Part shown: piece after piece, positions 57,995 to 64,000 of the stretch
How the letters are laid out: each line of letters begins with the position of its first letter
How positions within the stretch are numbered: the first letter of the stretch is position 1
DNA from: Nesterenkonia lutea
GTDB taxonomy: Bacteria > Actinomycetota > Actinomycetes > Actinomycetales > Micrococcaceae
Length of the DNA: 64,000 nt
Assembly (NCBI RefSeq): GCF_014873955.1
Contig: NZ_JADBED010000002.1
Span: forward strand, 11,300 to 75,299
Direction of reading: 5' to 3'
Made by a program: the position numbers and the translations under genes
The notes under the pieces: generated by a model
Told to the model about the DNA's origin: nothing
Databases searched by the model: none
The model's input: only the letters and a program-made list of their open reading frames with translations

Positions 57995-58897
57995 ATGCGA
58001 GTTTCCGGCCGCACTGCGGCCCTCTTAGTTGTATGCGTAGCCCTGTGGGGTGGGCACTACCCGACCGCAGCCCTTGTCGTGGATGATATCTCGCCCTTCT
58101 CTCTCACGTTTCTGCGCTGGGTGGGAGCCCTTCTGCCACTTGTATTGATCGCTTGGGTGGCGGAGCGTCCGGAACTCCTTGCCATAGCTAAGGCCCTGCC
58201 GCAACTGTTGTTGCTTTCATGCCTGGGCATGCTGATGTACGCGATGCTGATGTACTCTGCGCTCGAACTGATCGAGCCGGTGCCTGCCTCTATGGTCGGG
58301 GCGTCGACTCCTGCTGTGTTGGCTGTCCTCGGCGCATTAATGGCCGGAGAACGCCTAAACGCTCGGTTGGTGATAGGTATCGGGGTCAGCCTCGTGGGGG
58401 TGATCATTGTGATCTCCGGGGGGAATACAGAGGCCCTGTTTCTCACGGATTTCAGTAGAGGTCATGTGTATATGGTCGGCGTGGTCGTCGCCTGGAGCCT
58501 CTATTCGATTTGGGGTCGTGTGCCTGGCGTCCCCCCGATCACAGCAGTCGCAGTACAGGCCGCGATCGCTGTACTGGTGATGCTTCCGTTCGTTGCGCTC
58601 TTCGGTATCGAGGCACCTTCTCGGAGCGCGACAGGCTGGGCTCTTCTATTCATCGCCCTGGTGCCATCGGTGGCCTGCTACGTCTTGTGGAGCATTGCAT
58701 TGCGTCTAACGCCTTCCGGACACGCAGGAGTGTTCTTGAATTTGGCGGTCTTCTCGTCGGTGGGCCTCGCTGTTGTCTTTGGCTATAAAGTCACGGTCGC
58801 GGATTTGACGGGGGGAGCTTTCGTGATTGCTGGAGTGCTGGTGTCTAGCGTATCGGCGGCTAGACAACCGCCACCAAGTTCCCCAGAACCATTGTGA
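57995..58897 (+). CDS. EamA/DMT-family transporter
   Basis: 300 residues with ten hydrophobic segments in two EamA repeats (ALWGGHYPTAALVVDDISPFSLTFLRWVGALLPL in the first; the second begins near VYMVGVVVAWSLYSIWGRV). EamA proteins export amino acids and other metabolites. Here it may export an excess intermediate. Confidence 0.82.
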   Translation: MRVSGRTAALLVVCVALWGGHYPTAALVVDDISPFSLTFLRWVGALLPLVLIAWVAERPELLAIAKALPQLLLLSCLGMLMYAMLMYSALELIEPVPASMVGASTPAVLAVLGALMAGERLNARLVIGIGVSLVGVIIVISGGNTEALFLTDFSRGHVYMVGVVVAWSLYSIWGRVPGVPPITAVAVQAAIAVLVMLPFVALFGIEAPSRSATGWALLFIALVPSVACYVLWSIALRLTPSGHAGVFLNLAVFSSVGLAVVFGYKVTVADLTGGAFVIAGVLVSSVSAARQPPPSSPEPL

Positions 58898-58929
58898 AAC
58901 GTTGGCGACAAACAACTGAGGAGATTCTA

Positions 58930-59991
58930 ATGAGAGCGTTTGTTCTCACCGGTTACGGAGACTATGACGCGCTACGATATCGTTCAGACGTTAAGCGGCC
59001 CGACGTATCGCCGCACGAAGTGTTGGTGAAAGTGCGCGCCTCGACAGTCAATAATACGGATATTGCTACGCGCACGGCCTGGTACCACCAGGACCGTGAG
59101 GAGCCTGGGCGAAACCCGGAACTGACTTTTCCCCGAATCCAAGGAGCTGGAGCATCTGGAACCATAGAGACAGTCGGGGAAGGTGTGATTGGCCTAGCGC
59201 ACGGCCAGCCCGTTGTCGTTGACCCCTTTTTGCGTGACCCAGCACGGCCTCCTCACGCTCAGCTGCGAACTCTGCTTGGGAAAGGCCGTGACGGCGGGTT
59301 TGCCGAGTATCTAACCGTGCCAGCGGAGTATGCCCTACCGGTAGACCGTAGTTGCACTTTGACCTTTGCGGAACTGGCATGCTTACCTGCTGCCTATCAG
59401 ACAGCTGAGGAAATGCAGCTGCGTGCGGATGTAAATTCCACGCAGCGGGTACTGGTTACCGGTGCCTCAGGTGGAGTCGGATTGGCGAATGTTGAGTTGG
59501 CCGCGATGCGCGGTGCCACTGTGGTGGCGGTCGCAAGTGCCGCGAAGCACGAGGAAGTCCGTGCGCGGGGGGCACACCATGTCATCGAACGCGAGGCCGA
59601 CCTCGTTGGCGAACTCCGTCGCACCGTCGGAGAAAAACAACTGCATGTCATCCTCGACGTGGTGGGCGGTCCGAGTTTCCCTGCCATGTTGTCGAACCTC
59701 GAACCGGGCGGACATTACGTCGCCGCTGGCGCTATCGCTGGCCCGCTAGTGAAGTTAGATCTTCGTGAGCTGATCTACGCTGACCTGAGGATGACCGGTC
59801 AGGCCACCGCCCGGCCCGAGGCTCTGCAGAATCTAGTCCGCTACGCCGAGGCAGGTGTCCTAAGGCCGCGGATAGCGGCTATATATCCACTCGGTGAACT
59901 GATTGAGGCGCAGCGGGCGTTTGTGAACAAGGCCTACGTAGGCAAGATTGTCATAGACGTTGATCGCGCCGAATCACCCATTTGCTCGTAA
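58930..59991 (+). CDS. Zinc-less quinone reductase / alcohol dehydrogenase-like enzyme
   Basis: 353 residues from ATG 58930. MRAFVLTGYGDYDALRYR and VLVKVRASTVNNTDIATR open a GroES-like domain. VLVTGASGGVGLANVELAAMRGATVVAVAS is the NADP-binding Rossmann motif, and ILDVVGGPSFPAML follows. The structural-zinc cysteines of true alcohol dehydrogenases are not seen. It is likely an NADPH-dependent enone or quinone reductase. Confidence 0.8.
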   Translation: MRAFVLTGYGDYDALRYRSDVKRPDVSPHEVLVKVRASTVNNTDIATRTAWYHQDREEPGRNPELTFPRIQGAGASGTIETVGEGVIGLAHGQPVVVDPFLRDPARPPHAQLRTLLGKGRDGGFAEYLTVPAEYALPVDRSCTLTFAELACLPAAYQTAEEMQLRADVNSTQRVLVTGASGGVGLANVELAAMRGATVVAVASAAKHEEVRARGAHHVIEREADLVGELRRTVGEKQLHVILDVVGGPSFPAMLSNLEPGGHYVAAGAIAGPLVKLDLRELIYADLRMTGQATARPEALQNLVRYAEAGVLRPRIAAIYPLGELIEAQRAFVNKAYVGKIVIDVDRAESPICS

Positions 59992-60010
59992 TACTAAACA
60001 GGAGGAACAG

Positions 60011-60211
60011 ATGCCCTACGTACACGTTCAGGTCGCCGAAAATGACTATAGTGATGACCAGAAACGCGCCGTAATGAAACGTATTGTTGAAGCGCTCGAT
60101 GAAGAAATGGGGCGCGCGCCTCAGAGCACCAACGTCGTGATTCAGGAAATACCTAAGGAGAACTGGGGGGTGGGCTTTGAAACCATAGCGTCAATGTGGA
60201 GCAAACGGTGA
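60011..60211 (+). CDS. 4-oxalocrotonate tautomerase-family protein
   Basis: 66 residues from ATG 60011, behind AGGAGG. After Met removal the catalytic Pro1 is exposed (MPYVHVQVAE), followed by the 4-OT helix (QKRAVMKRIVEALDEEMG) and NVVIQEIPKENWGVG. It interconverts enol and keto forms of unsaturated acids, a late step of ring-cleavage pathways. It is the last gene of the cluster. Confidence 0.88.
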   Translation: MPYVHVQVAENDYSDDQKRAVMKRIVEALDEEMGRAPQSTNVVIQEIPKENWGVGFETIASMWSKR

Positions 60212-60221
60212 TGCGAAACCA

Positions 60222-60257
60222 GGCGTAGGCCCCGCTGCATTAGCGGGGCCAAACGCC
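60222..60257. terminator. Bidirectional terminator between tautomerase and aroC
   Basis: GGCCCCGCT (60228-60236) pairs with AGCGGGGCC (60242-60250), and an outer GGCGT/ACGCC stem extends it. It lies between convergent genes and directly abuts the aroC stop. Confidence 0.75.
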
Positions 60258-61505
60258 TTAGACTCCTCCTTTAGTCAGGGAAGGGATAGGGTCTCCGTCG
60301 TGCCCTGCAGCTTGTGGGTTGGCGCCCAGTGGGGGGAGGTTCTTTAGGTAGCTGGCAAGGTTGCGCTTAACTTCTGCCAGGCTGTCGCCGCCGAACTTCT
60401 CCAGCACGGCTTGGGCAATCACCAGGCTGACCATCGCTTCGGCCACGACGCCGGCGGCCGGGACCGCGCAGACATCGGAGCGCTGATGGTGGGCGGTCGT
60501 GGCTTCACCGGTGGCGGTATCCACGGTCCGCAGGGGGCGGGGAACGGTGGCGATCGGCTTCATAGCCGCGCGCACTCGAACCGACTCTCCATTACTCATG
60601 CCGCCTTCGATCCCGCCGGCGCGGTTGGTCGTGCGTATCACCCGGCCCTCGTCGTTGAGGGCGATCTCGTCGTGGGCCTCAGAACCGCGTCGGGCGGCAG
60701 TGCGGAACCCGTCGCCGATCTCCACGCCTTTGATGGCCTGTATGCTCATGAGCGCTCCTGCCAGCCGGGAGTCCAGCCGGCGGTCCCAGTGCACGTAACT
60801 GCCCAACCCCGGCGGGACGCCGTCGACGATGACCTCTACCAGCCCGCCCAGCGTCTCGCCCGCTTTGTGGGCGGCGTCGACTTCCGCGACCATCGCCTCT
60901 GAGGTCTGCGGATGGAAGCAGCGGAGGGGATCGGCGTCCAAAACCTCTACATCGGCTGCGGTGGGCAGCCCGGAATCCTCAGGGACAGAGACGGCGCCCA
61001 CCGCGGCGGTGTGGGAGACGGTGGTGATACCCAGTGCGTTCAGTAATTGGCTGGCGGCGGTGCCTAGTGCCACGCGGGTGGCTGTTTCCCGGGCGGAGGC
61101 GCGCTCCAACACCGACCGAGCTTCGGTGAATCCATACTTCTGCATGCCGGGGTAGTCGGCGTGCCCGGGGCGCGGTCGGGTCAGCGGCGCGCTGCGGGCC
61201 TGACCTTCGATCTCAGCGGGGTCCACCGGATCGGCGGACATAACCTTCTCCCATTTGGGCCATTCGGTGTTGGCGATTTCGATGGTGAGAGGCCCGCCCA
61301 TGGTGGTCCCATGCCGAACTCCGGCCAGGAGCTGCACCTTATCCCGCTCGAACTTCATACGCGCACCGCGGCCGTAACCGAGACGACGTCGGGCCAGTGT
61401 CTTGTCGATGTGGCTGGTGTTCAGCTCCACGCCAGCAGGCAGGCCTTCGATGATGCCAATCAGGGACTTGCCGTGTGATTCTCCAGAGGTCAGCCAACGC
61501 AACAT
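60258..61505 (-). CDS. aroC: Chorismate synthase
   Basis: 415 residues. [82 protein letters not shown] and [21 protein letters not shown] are the family signatures, and the length is normal. The enzyme makes chorismate from EPSP with reduced FMN, for aromatic amino acids. In most actinobacteria aroC is followed by aroK and aroB. Here the gene stands alone, between a catabolic cluster and a redox gene. Confidence 0.95.
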   Translation of the reverse strand: MLRWLTSGESHGKSLIGIIEGLPAGVELNTSHIDKTLARRRLGYGRGARMKFERDKVQLLAGVRHGTTMGGPLTIEIANTEWPKWEKVMSADPVDPAEIEGQARSAPLTRPRPGHADYPGMQKYGFTEARSVLERASARETATRVALGTAASQLLNALGITTVSHTAAVGAVSVPEDSGLPTAADVEVLDADPLRCFHPQTSEAMVAEVDAAHKAGETLGGLVEVIVDGVPPGLGSYVHWDRRLDSRLAGALMSIQAIKGVEIGDGFRTAARRGSEAHDEIALNDEGRVIRTTNRAGGIEGGMSNGESVRVRAAMKPIATVPRPLRTVDTATGEATTAHHQRSDVCAVPAAGVVAEAMVSLVIAQAVLEKFGGDSLAEVKRNLASYLKNLPPLGANPQAAGHDGDPIPSLTKGGV

Positions 61506-61629
61506 GGGTTTATCCTATCGGGGATCGGCGGCGTCTCCTCCAGAGCTCCTGAGATGATTACGTGATTAGCAGTTGGTTTGACGGTAAAAACTCGGCCCTG
61601 CTCCCCGCACAGAGCGGCTATGGTCGGGC

Positions 61630-63984
61630 TCACACGGCTGCCGGCATGTTCCTTTGGCTGTTCTCCTCGCTGCCACCGGAGGGACCGTCCGCCGCGGGCT
61701 CCAATCGGATGATGACTCCCTTCGAGACCGGGGTGTTGCTTCCCTGGACCGTGTCATCAAGGGGCACCAGGACGTTTCCCTCCGGGTAGTACACGGCGGC
61801 GCATCCGCGGGCCGTCGGGTAGGACACCGCGCGGAAGCTGCGCAGCACACGATCCTTGCCGTCCTCGTACTCGCCGTGCACATCGAGGAGGTCGCCGTCG
61901 CTGAAACCCAGCTGCGCGAGGTCTTCAGGGTTCACAAAGACGACATGACGGCCCTTCTTGATGCCGCGGTAGCGATCGTTGTAGCCGTAGATGGTGGTGT
62001 TGAACTGGTCGTGTGAGCGCAGGGTCTGCAGAATCAGGCGTCCGGGAGGGCACTGCATCGGGTCGAGTTCATTCGCGGTCATCATCGCTCTGCCGCTGGG
62101 GGTGTTGAACGTGCGGGAGTCGCGCGGCCCGTTCGCCAGCAGGAAGCCGTCCTTCTCGCGAATGCGCCTGTTGTAGTTCTCACAGCCGGGCACCACGTGG
62201 GAGATGTGGTCGCGGATGCGGTCGTAGTCGTCCTCGAACCCTTGCCAGTCAGCAGCGACCCGGTCGCCCAGGGTCGCGTGTGCAAGTCGACTGATGATGG
62301 CGACCTCGGACAGCAGTCCAGGCGCCACCGGTTCCACCGTTCCCTGTGAGGAGTGGACGGCGCAGACAGTGTCCTCCACCGAGACGAACTGGGGCCCGGT
62401 CGCCCGGTGATCGACCTCAGTGCGACCCAGCGTCGGCAGGATGAGCGCTTCCTCACCGAGGACGGTGTGCGAGCGATTGAGCTTCGTCGAGATCTGCACG
62501 TTCATCTCGAGGTTCTGCATCGCTGCCTCAGTGGCCGCGGTGTCCGACATCGCGCCCGCGAAGTTTCCGCCCAGCGAGAGGAAGAACTTGATCTCGCCGT
62601 CGCGCATCCCTCGGACGGCGGCGACCGAGTCGACACCGTGATCCCGCGGGGGTTCGAACGAGAACTCCTTGCCGAGCGCGTCCAGGAACGACGGCGGCAT
62701 CTGCTCCCACACTCCCATGGTGCGATCACCCTGCACGTTGGAGTGCCCCCGGATCGGCGATGCGCCGGCACCCGGACGACCGATGTTGCCGCGCAGCAGG
62801 AGCAGGTTGATGATCTCCTTGATCGTGCCCACACCGTTCTTCTGCTGCGTGACGCCCATCGCCCAGGTGATGATGACCTTCTCGGCGTTGATGTAGCGGT
62901 CGGCGAGTTCATCGATCGCGTCCGAGCGCAGCCCCGTGGCCTCGAGCACCGTCTGCTCGTCCAGGTGTGCGAGGTGTGCGCGAAGCGTGTCCAGGCCTTC
63001 GCAGTGCTGGGCGATGAAGTCGTGGTCCAGCACTGAGCCGGGGTTCTGGTCTTCAGCTTCAAGCACCCGCTTGGAGATCGCCTGGAGCAGCGCCATGTCT
63101 CCGCCCGCCCGGATCTGGAGAAACTGGTCGGCCAGATCAGTTCCGCGGCCGAGAACACCCTTGGGCTTCTGTGGATTCTTGAACCTTCGCAGCCCCGCCT
63201 CGGGCAGAGGGTTGATCGCGACGATCTGGCCGCCGTTCTCCTTCTGCTTCTCCATCGCGCTGAGCATGCGGGGGTGGTTGGTGCCGGGATTCTGGCCGAT
63301 CACGATCATCAGATCGCACTCGAGGTAGTCGTTGTAGGCCACGGTCGCCTTGCCGATGCCGATCGTCTCGCCCATGGCGACGCCGGAGGATTCGTGACAC
63401 ATGTTCGAACAGTCAGGCAGGTTGTTGGTGCCGAATCCGCGGATGAACAGCTGATAGATGAAGGCGGCCTCGTTTGAGGCGCGACCACTGGTGTAGAACG
63501 CAGCTTCGTTCGGGGAAGCAAGGCTCTTGAGCTTCTCGGAGATCAGCGTGAGCGCCTTGTCCCAGCTCACGGGCTGATAGTGATCCTCACCCGGCGCCTT
63601 GTAGACCGGCTCTGTGAGTCGACCCTGCATTCCCAGCCAGTACTCGGAGCGTTCACGCAGCTCACTGATCGGGTGTTCGGCCCAGAACTCCGAGGCGACC
63701 GTGACCGGTGTCGCCTCCCAGGTGACGGCCTTGGCGCCGTTTTCGCAGTACTCGAAGGTGCTGCGTTCGCCAGAGGGATCCGGCCATGCGCAGCTCATGC
63801 AGTCGAACCCCTGCTTCTGGTTCATCCTCAGCAGCGTGCGCGCGCTTCGTTCCGCGCCCATGTGCTTCAGTGCCGGCTGCATGGAGTGATAGACACCGGG
63901 CAGGCCGGCGGCCCAGGCCTTGGGCTCCCCGACTTCGAGATCGTTCTCGTCGGCTTCCTCGACGGGAGGATTGGAGCGAGTCAT
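61630..63984 (-). CDS. FdhF/YdeP-family molybdopterin oxidoreductase
   Basis: 784 residues from ATG 63984, behind GGAAAGGA. QKQGFDCMSCAWPDP has the N-terminal Cys pair of YdeP-like enzymes, not the 4-Cys cluster of classical formate dehydrogenases. SGRASNEAAFIYQLFIRGFGTNNLPDCSNMCHESSG, GQNPGTNHPRML and VITWAMGVTQQKNGV are molybdopterin-binding blocks. The substrate is uncertain; formate dehydrogenase is a common but unproven label. The gene is complete within the window. Confidence 0.85.
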   Translation of the reverse strand: MTRSNPPVEEADENDLEVGEPKAWAAGLPGVYHSMQPALKHMGAERSARTLLRMNQKQGFDCMSCAWPDPSGERSTFEYCENGAKAVTWEATPVTVASEFWAEHPISELRERSEYWLGMQGRLTEPVYKAPGEDHYQPVSWDKALTLISEKLKSLASPNEAAFYTSGRASNEAAFIYQLFIRGFGTNNLPDCSNMCHESSGVAMGETIGIGKATVAYNDYLECDLMIVIGQNPGTNHPRMLSAMEKQKENGGQIVAINPLPEAGLRRFKNPQKPKGVLGRGTDLADQFLQIRAGGDMALLQAISKRVLEAEDQNPGSVLDHDFIAQHCEGLDTLRAHLAHLDEQTVLEATGLRSDAIDELADRYINAEKVIITWAMGVTQQKNGVGTIKEIINLLLLRGNIGRPGAGASPIRGHSNVQGDRTMGVWEQMPPSFLDALGKEFSFEPPRDHGVDSVAAVRGMRDGEIKFFLSLGGNFAGAMSDTAATEAAMQNLEMNVQISTKLNRSHTVLGEEALILPTLGRTEVDHRATGPQFVSVEDTVCAVHSSQGTVEPVAPGLLSEVAIISRLAHATLGDRVAADWQGFEDDYDRIRDHISHVVPGCENYNRRIREKDGFLLANGPRDSRTFNTPSGRAMMTANELDPMQCPPGRLILQTLRSHDQFNTTIYGYNDRYRGIKKGRHVVFVNPEDLAQLGFSDGDLLDVHGEYEDGKDRVLRSFRAVSYPTARGCAAVYYPEGNVLVPLDDTVQGSNTPVSKGVIIRLEPAADGPSGGSEENSQRNMPAAV

Positions 63985-64000
63985 CGGACATCCTTTCCAG

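Overview
The window looks like a high-GC Gram-positive (Actinomycetota), probably Micrococcales. The signs are an Lsr2 nucleoid protein, an Ald/Lrp pair, an SCO6880/VirB4 conjugation module of the actinobacterial type, DUF4192, DUF4913 and DUF6308 proteins, and IS21, IS3, IS481 and ISL3 family elements or remnants. The genus cannot be fixed from what is visible. No rRNA, tRNA, CRISPR array or site-specific integrase was seen.

Layout. 0-5.4 kb: an ISL3 transposase remnant, an orphan Xre-type antitoxin and a two-gene Hachiman defence system (hamA-hamB, minus strand) preceded by a 23-codon upstream ORF. 5.4-19 kb: a plasmid or conjugative-element backbone. A minus-strand secretion operon (VirB4-like ATPase, SCO6880-like protein, VirB6-like membrane protein with a long Gly/Ala/Ser tail, three small envelope proteins) diverges from a plus-strand set (HTH protein, membrane protein, MinD-like ATPase). 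Then come a CopG-like repressor, a replication initiator, a tandem-repeat centromere or iteron region, parA with a small partner, and a Xre/RES toxin-antitoxin pair. 20-33.5 kb: cargo. It holds lsr2, a serine resolvase, a large unknown protein, a DUF6308 protein, and a McrBC-like island (DUF2357/PD-(D/E)XK nuclease, AAA+ ATPase, beta-class DNA methyltransferase, small HTH protein). A lipoprotein and a DUF3800-like gene follow; the latter is split by a 2175-bp IS21 element with a 5-bp target duplication.

33.7-44.3 kb: the second half of the transfer backbone. It holds a lytic transglycosylase/M23 peptidase, a membrane-anchored partner, an inserted pentapeptide-repeat gene, DUF4192 and ArdC-like antirestriction genes, a candidate oriT, MobC, a MobP-type relaxase, DUF4913, and a RelBE-type module. 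The DUF4192 and ArdC genes share a related, hairpin-rich 5' leader. No VirD4-type coupling protein is visible. 44.4-48.8 kb: lrp/ald, then an IS3 element inserted in the 3' end of an older IS3 transposase, and an IS481 remnant.

48.8-60.2 kb: a PucR-type regulator diverges from a ten-gene catabolic cluster. Its genes encode a luciferase-like monooxygenase, an old-yellow-enzyme reductase, a flavin reductase, an amidohydrolase, a polar-amino-acid-type ABC importer, a cupin, an EamA transporter, a quinone-reductase-like enzyme and a 4-OT tautomerase. They probably import and break down one nitrogen-containing or unsaturated cyclic compound, not identified here. 60.2-64 kb: a lone chorismate synthase and an FdhF/YdeP-type molybdopterin oxidoreductase.

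Most worth a second look: the hairpin array with a recurring CTCGTTCCTCG loop (36.4-38.4 kb), the convergent McrBC-like nuclease/ATPase/methyltransferase island (24.7-29.1 kb), and the leader peptide coupled to hamA.
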